DNA of 44,391 nt. It comes from an uncultured Hyphomicrobiales bacterium (lineage in GTDB: Bacteria; Pseudomonadota; Alphaproteobacteria; Rhizobiales; Beijerinckiaceae). The notes beneath the pieces were generated by a model. It made no database searches. It was not told the DNA's origin and saw only the letters and a list, made by a program, of their open reading frames with translations. Shown here piece after piece: positions 25,758-34,423 of the stretch. The stretch is from the NCBI GenBank assembly GCA_903861645.1, contig CAIOVE010000076.1, positions 1-44,391 of the forward strand, in the 5' to 3' direction. The translations under genes were made by a program, and so were the position numbers. Every line of letters begins with the position of its first letter. Position 1 is the first letter of the stretch.

Positions 25758-26981
25758 TCATTCGACGATATTGATGACCTTGCCGTGGGCGTCCATGCCC
25801 TGCGCGCGGTACTGGCCGATCTTTTCGAGCAAGGGCTGATCGGTCATGGAATAGAGGATCGCGTCCTTCGGGCCGTGGCAGACGTGACGGCGCCAGAGGA
25901 AGTTCGGCACGACGAAAATGTCGTTTTCCTCCCATTTGAAGACCTTGCCCGCGACTTCCGTTTCGCCGCGGCCGGAAATGCAGACATAGACCGTGCTCGA
26001 CGTTTCCCGCTTGAATTGCGTTTCCTCGCCCGCGCGAATGAGTTGCGCGCCGTAGGACAGGGTGGGGAACACGGGGCCGCCGTTGACCGGATTGACGAAG
26101 CCGATGGCGATGCCCTCGCGCGGGTCGCCGGCCTCGCCGCGCAGCGCGAGCAGGGCCTCGCGCGTGTCCTCGCCGCGATAGTGGAAATAGGGGCTGACGC
26201 CCTTGCCGAAGCCGCGGCCGCGCGTGGCGATCCGCGGCATCAGTCCGCCAACGCCATACAGATCGTGCGAATACCCATCGGGCGCGCTGGCGCGCTGCTG
26301 GCGCTTATTGTCGACGCCCATGGCGCCGGGCATGTCCTCGTCGAGCCAGATGATGTCGAGGAACTCCATCAACGGCCAGTCGAGCGTGTCGATCCAGACG
26401 ACCGGCGTCGACCCGTCGTTGCCGTGGTCGTGCCACGTGCCGTTGGGCGTGAGGATGAGGTCGCCGCGATTGGCGATGCAGCGTTCGCCCTCGACCGTCG
26501 TGTAGCCGCCGTTGTCGGACAGAATGGTTCGGCTCGCGTTGGGCGAATGGAGATGCGCGCGGGCGAGATCGCCGGGATTGTAGATCGATACGGCGCAACG
26601 GATGCTGGCGGCGACCTGCAAGCGACCGCCAAGGCCGGGGTTGGTGAGCAGGAACTGCTGACGGTCGGCGAATTCCGTCGGCGGCACGTCGGCCTCCGTC
26701 GCGATGCGCGCGATCTTGTCGAGATAGGGCGAGATTTCCGACCATTTCCAGTGGTGCGGCACGGCCTTCATCTGGCCGGCGGCGACGCGGCCCTCGGCGA
26801 GCTTGCCGGCTTGCGCGAGGTTGGTTTCCTTGAACCAGGGCTGTTGGGCGGGCGCGTTGGCCTGCGTGCGCAGCCAGATCGACAGGTGCTTCGCGTCGGC
26901 GTTCAGCGCCTCCATGCGCGCGCGCGCGTCCGAGGATAGGGGCGCGTGGGCGGTTGTCTTGACGTCGTCGCTCATGGTCAT
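25758..26981 (-). CDS. Gentisate 1,2-dioxygenase-like bicupin
   Basis: This 407-residue two-cupin protein matches the gentisate 1,2-dioxygenase family, which opens gentisate (2,5-dihydroxybenzoate) or similar ring acids between the hydroxyl and carboxyl carbons. The first cupin holds the iron site: AHLH (142-145) and WHDHG (183-187), set in [17 protein letters not shown]. The second cupin (about 320-390: [15 protein letters not shown]) lacks that motif set, as usual. In typical gentisate enzymes I remember AHRH; here it is AHLH, so the substrate could be a relative such as 1-hydroxy-2-naphthoate or salicylate. ATG 26981 or 26975 can start it. It is divergent from the Rieske oxygenase, the usual producer of its substrate. 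Confidence 0.85.
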   Translation of the reverse strand: MTMSDDVKTTAHAPLSSDARARMEALNADAKHLSIWLRTQANAPAQQPWFKETNLAQAGKLAEGRVAAGQMKAVPHHWKWSEISPYLDKIARIATEADVPPTEFADRQQFLLTNPGLGGRLQVAASIRCAVSIYNPGDLARAHLHSPNASRTILSDNGGYTTVEGERCIANRGDLILTPNGTWHDHGNDGSTPVVWIDTLDWPLMEFLDIIWLDEDMPGAMGVDNKRQQRASAPDGYSHDLYGVGGLMPRIATRGRGFGKGVSPYFHYRGEDTREALLALRGEAGDPREGIAIGFVNPVNGGPVFPTLSYGAQLIRAGEETQFKRETSSTVYVCISGRGETEVAGKVFKWEENDIFVVPNFLWRRHVCHGPKDAILYSMTDQPLLEKIGQYRAQGMDAHGKVINIVE

Positions 26982-27141
26982 CGCGCTGGCGCGCCTCCCG
27001 GCCGTGGCCCCGCGGCATCGTATGATCTGGACCGGGCGGGCAATCCCCGGTATCGGAAAACACGCCGAGTTATTGTCGGTCCGGCGGCGAAGTCAATTGT
27101 CGTCGATGTCGCGCCAGCGCGCGCCAACCACGGGGAAACGC
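26982..27141. promoter_or_regulatory. Divergent control region between the cupin dioxygenase and the Rieske oxygenase
   Basis: These 160 bases must contain both promoters. The motif ATTGTCG occurs twice in the same direction (27072-27078 and 27096-27102), 24 bases apart, which puts both copies on roughly the same helix face and could mark an operator. No textbook -35/-10 pair is obvious, and no regulator gene lies nearby to match it. Confidence 0.35.
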
Positions 27142-28398
27142 ATGAGCGACGCCTCAATCCTGGACGCGGCCACCGCGCCCTCGCATTGGCCCGAGGGCCT
27201 GACCCGCGTGCCCTACTGGGTTTTCCAGCGTCCCGATGTCTACGACGCCGAACAGAAGCGCGTGTTTCAGGGGCCGTGCTGGAGCTATCTGTGTCTCGAA
27301 ACCGATGTACGCGAGCCCGGCGACTGGCGCGCGACCGCCATTGGCGAGGCGCCCATCGTTGTCACCCGCGATGACAAGGGGGCCATTCACGCCTTCGAGA
27401 ACCGCTGCGCGCATCGTGGTTCGTTGATCTGCATCGACGACGCGGGCAAGGGCGCCAAGCAGTTTTCCTGCGTCTATCACGCGTGGAGCTACGATCTTGA
27501 AGGCACGCTGACCGGCGTCGCCTTCAAGAACGGCGTCAAGGGCAAGGGCGGCATGCCGCCCGAATTCAGAATTGGCGACCACGGACCGCGCAAGCTGCGC
27601 GTCGAGACCATCGAAGGGATGGTGTTCGGCACGTTCTCCGCCGAGGCGCCGGCGTTGCGCGACTATCTCGGCCCGGAGATCGTGTCGCGCGTCGAGCGCG
27701 TGTTTCGCGGTCGCAAGCCCGTCGTGCTCAGCCGCTTCACGCAGGCGCTGCCCAACAACTGGAAGCTCTATATCGAGAACGTCAAGGACTCCTACCACGC
27801 GAGCATCCTGCATCTGTTCTTCACCACGTTCGAGATCAATCGCCTGTCGCAGACGGGCGCGATCATCGTCGATGAAAGCGGCGGCCATCACGTCAGCTAT
27901 TCGCAGATCGCCCGCGGGCCGACCGGCAACGCCGAATATTCGGCGCAGGCGATCCGCTCCGACAGCCAGTACAAGCTGGCGGACCCCTCGCTGCTGCATG
28001 GGTTCAACGAATATCCCGATGGAATAACGCTTCAGATTCTCAGCGTCTTTCCGTGCTTCGTGCTGCAACAGATCCAGAACTCCATCGCCTGCCGGCAGGT
28101 CATTCCGCGCGGTCCCGGCGAGGCCGACCTCAACTGGACCATTCTGGGCTTCGAGGACGACACGCCCGAGGAGCGCATGGCGCGCCTGAAGCAGGCCAAT
28201 CTCGTGGGCCCCGCCGGATTCATTTCCATGGAGGACGGTTGCGTTGGCGGCTTCGTGCGCCGCGGCGTCGCGGGCGCCTCCGACGAACTCGCCGTTCTGG
28301 AAATGGGTGGCCATGACGCCAGGGGCAGCGAAAGCCGCGTCACGGAAGCCTCCATCCGCGGCTTCTGGCAAGCCTACCGCGCGCGCATGGGGATCTAG
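27142..28398 (+). CDS. Rieske aromatic-ring-hydroxylating oxygenase, alpha subunit
   Basis: This catalytic alpha subunit (418 residues) binds a Rieske [2Fe-2S] centre through CAH (Cys89, His91) and CVYH (Cys110, His113). The mononuclear iron is bound in the [19 protein letters not shown] block (Asp216, His219, His224). The sequence around HASILHLF and ILSVFP and the C-terminal [18 protein letters not shown] resemble anthranilate 1,2-dioxygenase AndAc and salicylate 5-hydroxylase NagG as I remember them. With a gentisate-type dioxygenase next door, salicylate-to-gentisate hydroxylation is attractive but unproven. The ATG at 27142 is chosen; the frame is open to 26803 but that is shadow. The beta subunit follows after 2 bases. 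Ferredoxin and reductase are missing from the window. Confidence 0.93.
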   Translation: MSDASILDAATAPSHWPEGLTRVPYWVFQRPDVYDAEQKRVFQGPCWSYLCLETDVREPGDWRATAIGEAPIVVTRDDKGAIHAFENRCAHRGSLICIDDAGKGAKQFSCVYHAWSYDLEGTLTGVAFKNGVKGKGGMPPEFRIGDHGPRKLRVETIEGMVFGTFSAEAPALRDYLGPEIVSRVERVFRGRKPVVLSRFTQALPNNWKLYIENVKDSYHASILHLFFTTFEINRLSQTGAIIVDESGGHHVSYSQIARGPTGNAEYSAQAIRSDSQYKLADPSLLHGFNEYPDGITLQILSVFPCFVLQQIQNSIACRQVIPRGPGEADLNWTILGFEDDTPEERMARLKQANLVGPAGFISMEDGCVGGFVRRGVAGASDELAVLEMGGHDARGSESRVTEASIRGFWQAYRARMGI

Positions 28399-28400
28399 TC

Positions 28401-28868
28401 ATGCAAGAGATTTATTTCGCGATCACGCGCGCGCTCGCCGATTACGCCCGCTGCATCGATGACGACCGGCTGGAGGAATGGCCGGATTTTTTTGTTGACG
28501 ATTGCCTCTATCGCATCACCAGCGCGGCGAATTTTCGGGAGGGTTTGCAGGCTTCGCTCGTTTTCGCCAATTCGAAGGGCATGCTGATGGATCGCGTATC
28601 GGCGCTGCGCACGGCCAATATCTACGAGCGCCACGCCTATCGCCACATCATCGGCAACCCCAGCATTCTCGGCGTCGAGGGCGATCTTGTGCGCGCGGAG
28701 GCGCCCTTCATGGTCGCGCGCATCATGCGCGACGGCGCGACCTCGTTGTTCGCGACGGGCCGCTACCTCGATGTGTGGCGCGGGGCGGCGGACAATCCAA
28801 AACTGGTGGAACGCGTCGTCGTCTGCGACAGCTCGCGCATCGACACATTGCTTGTTCTGCCGCTCTGA
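28401..28868 (+). CDS. Rieske aromatic-ring-hydroxylating oxygenase, beta subunit
   Basis: This 155-residue protein has the NTF2-like cone of oxygenase beta subunits, which support the alpha3beta3 hexamer. Characteristic blocks are YARCIDDDRLEEWPDFFVDDCLYRI at the start, then MLMDRVSALRTANIYERHAYRHI, and RYLDVWRG toward the end. It is shorter than the 180-190 residues of naphthalene-type beta subunits, but near the size of the anthranilate/salicylate-type small subunits. It follows the alpha gene after 2 bases, so the two are co-transcribed. The convergent binding-protein gene ends 15 bases downstream, where GCGCGCGC-ttcagg-GCGCGCGC (28875-28896) can fold into a GC-only hairpin. Confidence 0.92.
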   Translation: MQEIYFAITRALADYARCIDDDRLEEWPDFFVDDCLYRITSAANFREGLQASLVFANSKGMLMDRVSALRTANIYERHAYRHIIGNPSILGVEGDLVRAEAPFMVARIMRDGATSLFATGRYLDVWRGAADNPKLVERVVVCDSSRIDTLLVLPL

Positions 28869-28883
28869 TCCCTGGCGCGCGCT

Positions 28884-29921
28884 TCAGGGCGCGCGCTTGT
28901 AGGGGCCCAACTCGGCGAGCGCCGCCTTGAGGATGGAGAGGTCGACGACCTTTTTCATGTCGACATCGCCCTCGATCAGCTTTTGTTGCCTGAAAGCGGC
29001 GAGGTCGGTTTCCACGCTCGCGACATTCACCGATCCGTCGGGGTCGCAGGCGGCCAACGCGAAGTCGCGATAGAATTGCGGATCCTTGATGGGCGTATAC
29101 TCGTTGAGGATCTTGATGATTTCCTCGCCCTTCGCGCCGACGAACCTGCCGTCCGGCCCCAGCGCGTCGTTGTGGTCGCGCACGCCGCGCAGAAACGCCT
29201 TGAGAAAGCGTTTGGCCGCGTCGGGCTTCTCCGTCATGAACTTGCCGGTCAGGAAGATCACCGCGATTTCATGATTGGGATAGGCGACGTCGTCGCCGAG
29301 AATTTTCACGGCGAGGTCGCGTTTGATGGCTTCCGTCGTCGCGGGCTCCGCCGGCAGCGCCGCGTCGACGGCCTTGTTCGCCAGCGCGATGACGTGCTGC
29401 GGGAAAGGCAGGAACACTTGCTCGATGTCGGCGAGGGTCAGCCCGCCCCGTTCCAGCATCTTGGTGAGCGTGTTGCTGGCGGCCGTGCCCGGCGCGCCAT
29501 TGGCGACCTTCATGCCCTTGAGATCGGCGATGGTCTTGAAGCGACCGGATTCAACCAGATCCTTGCGCACGATCAGCGTCTGGCTCGTGCGGCCGGGCGG
29601 CGTCGACACCTTGTCGGCGACCATGCGGATGTCGATGCCGCGCGCGACGGCGTTGAAGAACGCCGCCGAGGGCGCACCCGCGACCGCTTGCAGATCGCCA
29701 CCCGCGACCGGCGCCACCATGCGTGCCGCGGAATCAAACAGCACGAATTGCAGGTCGATGCCGGCTTCCCTGAAGTAGCCGCGCTTGTCGGCGACATAGA
29801 GGCCGATGTCGGTCGCGGTCTGCGTATAGCCGATCGCCACCTTGTCCATTTCCGCGCGGGCCGGCGCGGCAAACGCGAGCGCCGCCAGAACGGCGGTCGC
29901 CAAAATCCTCCCCGGAAACAT
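28884..29921 (-). CDS. ABC-type NMT1/SsuA-like periplasmic substrate-binding protein
   Basis: A signal peptide is clear (ILATAVLAALAFAAPARAE). The mature protein has the NMT1/SsuA pattern: KVAIGYTQTATDIGLYVADKRGYFREAGIDLQFV, then VAGAPSAAFFNAVARGIDIRMVADK, and FKTIADLKGMKVANGAPGTA. Unlike the copy at 17911-18843 it is exported. Its start lies 3 bases after the quiC-like stop, so the two are one operon. This makes a quinate/shikimate-type or aromatic acid a reasonable ligand guess. The ATPase and permease of an ABC transporter are absent from the window. Confidence 0.9.
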   Translation of the reverse strand: MFPGRILATAVLAALAFAAPARAEMDKVAIGYTQTATDIGLYVADKRGYFREAGIDLQFVLFDSAARMVAPVAGGDLQAVAGAPSAAFFNAVARGIDIRMVADKVSTPPGRTSQTLIVRKDLVESGRFKTIADLKGMKVANGAPGTAASNTLTKMLERGGLTLADIEQVFLPFPQHVIALANKAVDAALPAEPATTEAIKRDLAVKILGDDVAYPNHEIAVIFLTGKFMTEKPDAAKRFLKAFLRGVRDHNDALGPDGRFVGAKGEEIIKILNEYTPIKDPQFYRDFALAACDPDGSVNVASVETDLAAFRQQKLIEGDVDMKKVVDLSILKAALAELGPYKRAP

Positions 29922-29924
29922 TTT

Positions 29925-31832
29925 TTACTCCGTTTCCAACATGGCGCGGTCGCGCAGGTTGCGGTCGTATTCGTTCGCCTGCGCGGCGAGGCGCACGGGC
30001 GTGTTGGCGGCGCCAAACAGATCGTAATCGCGGCGTTCGAGAATTTCGAAGAAGAAGCGCTGCTCGAACATGGTTGTGTAGATGTGCAGGAATTCACCGT
30101 TCTTGTGGCGGTCGTAGAGCACGCCGAGCGAGCGCATGCGCTCGATCATGTCGGGCGCGAGATCGTAACGCGCCGACAGATCCTCGTAATAATTGTCGGG
30201 GATTTCGAGGAAGCGCACGCCGCGCGCGCGGGCATGTTCCACGAAGGCGAAGAGATCCTTCGTCGACAGCGCGATCTGCTGCACGCCGCCGCCGCCAAAC
30301 GCCTCGATGAATCGTGACGCGGTCGTCGCGCCGCCATCGGCGATGTTGATGGGGATGCGAACCCCGCCGTCGCTGGAACTGATCACGCGGCTGTAAAAGG
30401 CGCCGTAGGGATCGGCCAATTCGACCTGCGGCTCGTCGTTGAAGCCGAGCACCGCCTTGTAGAAGGTCAACCACGACAAGAATTCCGAGCGTCGGACCAC
30501 GTTCGACAGATGGTCGATGCGGTCGAGCGGGCCGGGGTTATGTGGTTCCGTCAGGAAGTTGAAATCCATGTCCCAGGCGTTGTGCGCGCCATCCTTGACC
30601 ATGTAGATCAGGCTATTTTCGACGCCCGCCACCGCGGGGATCAGCGCTTCGCCCGGTCCGATGCGGCCATGGTAGGTTGGCGCGGCCAGCGCGTTGGCGC
30701 GTTCAAGCGCGCGCGCGGGATCATCGAAGCGCAGCGCCAGCGCGCAGACCGACGCGCCATGCACGAGATAGAAGGAATGGGCGAAACCATCCTGCTCGCG
30801 GTTGACGACGATGTTGACATCGTTCTGCCGGTAGAGATCGACATCCTTCGTCTTGTGACGCGCCACGCGGCGGAAGCCGAGGCCTTCCAGCTCCGTTTCC
30901 AGCGGGGTCGCCAGCGATGGCCCGGTCGCGAATTCAATGAACTCGACGCCGGTGATCCGGCCGGGCTTCGGCAAAACCCGGCTGATATGAAGCGGCGCCT
31001 GTCCGCGCGCCGCGCGATCCGCGTCGAGGCGCTCGCCCGCCGCCTGCAACGAGCGCATGCCGTCGCGGGCGATGGCCGCTGCTGGCGCGCCGCGGAACTG
31101 ATCGTTGAAGATTTCAAGCGAGATCGCGCCTGAATAGCCGGAGGCGACGCAGGCCTCGAGATATTCGTGCAACGGCCAGTCGCCCTGTCCGGGAAAGCAG
31201 CGGTGATGGCGCGACAGCGACATGGCGTCCATCAGCAAGCCCGGCGCGTCTGCCAGTTGCACCAGCGCGATCCTGTCCGCGGGCAGGTTGGCGATGGGCG
31301 CGACGTCGTTCTTGCGCGCGTAAATGTGGAAGGAATCGAGCACGATTCCCAGATTGGCCCGGTCGGCCCGGCGCACGATTTCCCACGCCTGTTGCCAGTC
31401 CCTGACGTGCTTGCCCCAGGCGAGCGCCTCGTAGCCAATGCGGAAACCCCGCCGCGCCGCGTTGTCGGCGAGTTCGGCGAGATCGGCGGCGCAGTGGTCG
31501 ACGTCGCCCGTTGAGTCCTCCGCGACGCTGGAGCAGATGCACAGCAAGTTCGCGCCGAGTTCGCCCATGAGGTCGAACTTGCGCTCGGCGCGCTCGAAAT
31601 TGCGCGCCCGCATGGCGGCCGACGCCCCCTCGAAGTCGCGCAGGGGTTGCAGCGCGACGATTTCGAGGCCGAGATCCTCGGCCATGGCGCGCACCTGCCG
31701 CGGCTTGCCGCTGAAAAATGTCAGGTCGTTTTCGAAAATCTCGATGGTGCGAAACCCGGCGCGCGCGGCGGCGGCGAGCTTGGTCTCCAGCGTGCCGCCC
31801 ATGCTAACCGTCGCGATGGACCATCTGAGCAT
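29925..31832 (-). CDS. quiC: QuiC-type fusion: 3-dehydroshikimate dehydratase + HPPD-like domain
   Basis: The 635 residues hold two enzymes in a row. Residues 1-280 are a xylose-isomerase-like barrel with the dehydroshikimate dehydratase metal site: Glu135 (GYEALAWG), Asp166 (VLDSFHI), Gln192 (VQLADAP), the SRHHR block (209-211) and Glu240 (SLEIF). It should turn 3-dehydroshikimate into protocatechuate during quinate/shikimate use. Residues 290-635 are a 4-hydroxyphenylpyruvate-dioxygenase-like double vicinal-oxygen-chelate fold. Its iron ligands would be His441 (RIDHLSN), residue 519 and Glu596 (FFEILER), but 519 is Gln (VQQIAL) where HPPD has His. This fusion is known from Pseudomonas QuiC1. 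It starts divergently from the tauD-like gene at 31967 and is followed by a binding protein. Confidence 0.88.
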   Translation of the reverse strand: MLRWSIATVSMGGTLETKLAAAARAGFRTIEIFENDLTFFSGKPRQVRAMAEDLGLEIVALQPLRDFEGASAAMRARNFERAERKFDLMGELGANLLCICSSVAEDSTGDVDHCAADLAELADNAARRGFRIGYEALAWGKHVRDWQQAWEIVRRADRANLGIVLDSFHIYARKNDVAPIANLPADRIALVQLADAPGLLMDAMSLSRHHRCFPGQGDWPLHEYLEACVASGYSGAISLEIFNDQFRGAPAAAIARDGMRSLQAAGERLDADRAARGQAPLHISRVLPKPGRITGVEFIEFATGPSLATPLETELEGLGFRRVARHKTKDVDLYRQNDVNIVVNREQDGFAHSFYLVHGASVCALALRFDDPARALERANALAAPTYHGRIGPGEALIPAVAGVENSLIYMVKDGAHNAWDMDFNFLTEPHNPGPLDRIDHLSNVVRRSEFLSWLTFYKAVLGFNDEPQVELADPYGAFYSRVISSSDGGVRIPINIADGGATTASRFIEAFGGGGVQQIALSTKDLFAFVEHARARGVRFLEIPDNYYEDLSARYDLAPDMIERMRSLGVLYDRHKNGEFLHIYTTMFEQRFFFEILERRDYDLFGAANTPVRLAAQANEYDRNLRDRAMLETE

Positions 31833-31966
31833 TGCGGAATCTCCAATCCAGAGTTGCCGAAGTCATAGCCGCTGCCTCCGTCGCCAGCAAGGAGCGCCCG
31901 TTGCCGTGACGGGCCTTGCGCGCGCGGGAGGCCGCGCTAATCATGGCGGGACGAGGGAGGACCGTG

Positions 31967-33019
31967 ATGGTTGACGTGTACCGGAGCCCGGCCGACTGGC
32001 GTGGCGACGAGATGGCGAGGCGCCAGGACTGGATTCACCGTTTCAACGCGGACGAGGCCGCCGAAATCCTCGCGGCCCTCGCGGTGGCCAAGGAGCGTGG
32101 GCGCACGATGGAGACCATCGAAAAGGGTGATTTTCCCCTGCCAACCGTTGGCGACCTGCTGGCGCGCGCGCGCGACGCGCTGGAGGAGGGGCCGGGGATT
32201 TATCAGTTCCGCGGTCTCGACATCGCCGGATTGCCCAAGAACGACCTGCGGCTGCTCTACTGGGGCCTGGGCAAGCACATGGGCACGGCCGTATCCCAGA
32301 GCAAGGATGGCGATCTGCTGGGGGATGTGCGCAATGTCGGCGTGGACGTGAACAGCCCGCAGGGGCGCGGCTATAAATCGAATCAACGGCTGTCGTTTCA
32401 CACCGATAGCTGCGATGTCGTCGGCCTTTTCGTGCTGCGCGTCGCGCGCGAGGGCGGCCTCAGTCTGCTGGCGAGTTCGGTGGCCATCCATAACGAAATG
32501 GCGCGCGCGCGACCCGATCTGCTGGAAGTTCTGTATCAGCCGTTCGCATGGAGCTGGCAGACGCAGGAGCCACCCGGCGCCGCGCCATGGTATCCGCAGC
32601 CGCTGTTCTCCATGAAGGACGGCAGGATTTCCTGCCGATACATTCGCATGCACATCAAGAACGGGCAGCGTTTCGACGACGCGCCGCGCCTGACGGAAAA
32701 ACAGATCGAGGCGCTCGACTATTTCGACCAGCTCGCGTGGAGCCCCGCGTTCCATTTTTCATTCATGTTCGAGCCTGGCGATATCCAGTTCGTCAACAAC
32801 CACGTGGCCCTGCATTCGCGCACGGCGTTCGACGACTGGCCCGAGGAGGATCGCCGCCGCCACCTGCTGCGCATGTGGATGTCGGCGCCCAACAGTCGCC
32901 CGTTGAGCGATGCCCTGTCGACGATCTATCGCGATCGCGCTCCGGGCGCGGTGCGTGGCGGGTTTCCGACCCGCACGGGACGCTACATCTACGAATCCAC
33001 GGGGACATTGGTCGATTGA
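31967..33019 (+). CDS. TauD/TfdA-family Fe(II)/2-oxoglutarate dioxygenase
   Basis: This 350-residue protein keeps the oxygenase triad: His145-x-Asp147 in SFHTDSCD, the distal His283 in VALHSRTAF, and Arg302 in HLLRMWM. It belongs to the larger TauD/TfdA branch with the QRLSFHTDS and GDIQFVNNHVALHSR blocks, whose members are often called taurine catabolism dioxygenases without proof. GGGAGG at 31955-31960 supports the ATG at 31967. The TTG at 31916 would add 17 unlikely residues. The next gene begins with a TTG that overlaps this stop (TTGA), so the product of the oxygenation may be handed to that dehydrogenase. It is unlike the other TauD copy at 15755 in length and order of motifs. Confidence 0.92.
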   Translation: MVDVYRSPADWRGDEMARRQDWIHRFNADEAAEILAALAVAKERGRTMETIEKGDFPLPTVGDLLARARDALEEGPGIYQFRGLDIAGLPKNDLRLLYWGLGKHMGTAVSQSKDGDLLGDVRNVGVDVNSPQGRGYKSNQRLSFHTDSCDVVGLFVLRVAREGGLSLLASSVAIHNEMARARPDLLEVLYQPFAWSWQTQEPPGAAPWYPQPLFSMKDGRISCRYIRMHIKNGQRFDDAPRLTEKQIEALDYFDQLAWSPAFHFSFMFEPGDIQFVNNHVALHSRTAFDDWPEEDRRRHLLRMWMSAPNSRPLSDALSTIYRDRAPGAVRGGFPTRTGRYIYESTGTLVD

Positions 33020-33993
33020 GCCCGCAACCGAAACTCCGCGTCGCCATTTGCGACGATTATCAGGGCGTGGCGCTCGGCATGGCCGACTGGTCGCGCCTTG
33101 GCGCCGATGTCGAGCTCGCCTCGTTCAATCGTCCGCTGGCGGGTGAAGAGGCGGTCGCCGCATTGCGCGATTTCGATGTGTTGTGCCTTATGCGCGAACG
33201 CATGGCGGTTCCGCGCGCGCTGCTCGCGCGTCTGCCGCGGTTGCGCTTCATCGCCGTCACCGGCTCGCATGCCGGCGTCGTCGACAGCGCGGCGGCCGCC
33301 GAGATGGGCATCGGCGTCGCGCTGACCGATCCGGCGCCCTCAGCCTCCGCCGCCGAGCATACCTGGGCGCTCGTTCTGGCGCTGGCGCGCAACATCGTCG
33401 TCGAGGACCGCAACATGCGCGAGGGGCGATGGCAGACGACTCTTGGCTTTCGCCTGCAGGGCCGCACGCTGGGCCTGATCGGATTGGGGACGCTGGGCTC
33501 CCGCGTCGCCGCCTATGGTCGCGCCTTCGACATGGACGTCATCGCCTGGAGCGCCAACCTGACGGCGGAACGCGCCGCGGCCGTCGGCGCGCGACTCGTC
33601 GGCAAGGATGAATTGCTCGCCGAGGCCGATGTCATCAGTGTGCAGCTCAAGCTGTCGGATCGCTCGCGCGGCCTTGTCGGCGCGCGCGAATTTGGCCTGA
33701 TGAAGCCATCGGCCGTCATCGTGAACACCTCGCGCGGACCGATCATCGATGAAGGCGCCATGATCGACGCCTTGCGCGCCGGACGCATCGCTGGCGCAGG
33801 TCTCGATGTTTACGATCGCGAGCCCTTGCCCGCGGATCACCCGCTGCGCTCCTGCCCGAACACGGTCCTCACGCCGCATATAGGTTTCGTAACGGAGCAG
33901 GGCTATCGGGATTTCTATCGCCGCATCATCGAGCGCATTCTTGACTGGCGCGCCGGAAATAAATACGGCGCCATGGATATCCGCCGGACCTGA
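33016..33993 (+). CDS. D-2-hydroxyacid dehydrogenase (NAD-dependent)
   Basis: The D-isomer-specific 2-hydroxyacid dehydrogenase family reduces 2-oxoacids or oxidises D-2-hydroxyacids. The 325-residue protein has the Rossmann loop GLGTLG (156-161) and the catalytic trio Arg240 (NTSRGPIID), Glu269 (YDREPLP) and His288 (LTPHIGF). The TTG start at 33016 overlaps the previous stop as TTGA; no ATG or GTG lies close before the conserved start KLRVAICDDYQGVAL, and the long upstream frame is shadow. It could act on phosphoglycerate, glyoxylate, or the product of the coupled dioxygenase; the sequence does not decide. Confidence 0.9.
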   Translation: MSPQPKLRVAICDDYQGVALGMADWSRLGADVELASFNRPLAGEEAVAALRDFDVLCLMRERMAVPRALLARLPRLRFIAVTGSHAGVVDSAAAAEMGIGVALTDPAPSASAAEHTWALVLALARNIVVEDRNMREGRWQTTLGFRLQGRTLGLIGLGTLGSRVAAYGRAFDMDVIAWSANLTAERAAAVGARLVGKDELLAEADVISVQLKLSDRSRGLVGAREFGLMKPSAVIVNTSRGPIIDEGAMIDALRAGRIAGAGLDVYDREPLPADHPLRSCPNTVLTPHIGFVTEQGYRDFYRRIIERILDWRAGNKYGAMDIRRT

Positions 33994-34047
33994 AGCAGCC
34001 TATGGTGCCCGACGAGCCGGCGTCGCGTCGGTCGATGGAGGAACGCC

Positions 34048-34380
34048 ATGGCCGCGCTGACGGAAGCCGAGAAGAAAGCGATTCTGGGCGTGAACTACAA
34101 GGAACTGGATGGCCTTCCCGTGACGCCGGAGGCGATCAAGCAGGCGGCGGTCAAGAAATTCACCGCGAGTATCGATAAATGCGACGCCAACAAGTTCAAC
34201 GCGCTCGCGCTGGGATTTTTGGGCGCGGTACTGCTCGCGGCGAACCTGTCCGCCTTGTCCGGGCAACCAGTCATGCTGGTTAGCGCGTTCTCCGTCGCGC
34301 TCATGCTGGCGGGCGCCGGCTGGTTTATTTATTCGAGCCGCGAATTAAGTTCGCTGCGCGCGGCGCCGCCGCTGGCGTGA
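34048..34380 (+). CDS. Small two-helix membrane protein, unknown
   Basis: The 110 residues consist of a charged N-terminal half (MAALTEAEKKAILGVNYKELDG, no known motif) and two hydrophobic segments, about 50-70 and 74-93, separated by a short loop. It ends in a short polar tail, so it should be an inner-membrane protein. I do not recognise the family. GGAGG at 34037-34041 lies about 6 bases before the ATG, which makes it a real gene in my view. It comes 54 bases after the dehydrogenase on the same strand and may be the operon's last member. It converges on spoVR. Confidence 0.65.
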   Translation: MAALTEAEKKAILGVNYKELDGLPVTPEAIKQAAVKKFTASIDKCDANKFNALALGFLGAVLLAANLSALSGQPVMLVSAFSVALMLAGAGWFIYSSRELSSLRAAPPLA

Positions 34381-34394
34381 ATCCAGAACGACCT

Positions 34395-34414
34395 TCGCGA
34401 CTCGTTTGTCGCGA
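34395..34414. terminator. Hairpin between convergent genes
   Basis: TCGCGAC-tcgttt-GTCGCGA makes a 7-base-pair stem in the 43-base gap between the small membrane protein and the end of spoVR. There is no T-run on either side, so an intrinsic terminator is only possible, not shown. Confidence 0.35.
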
Positions 34415-34423
34415 CGCTCGATA

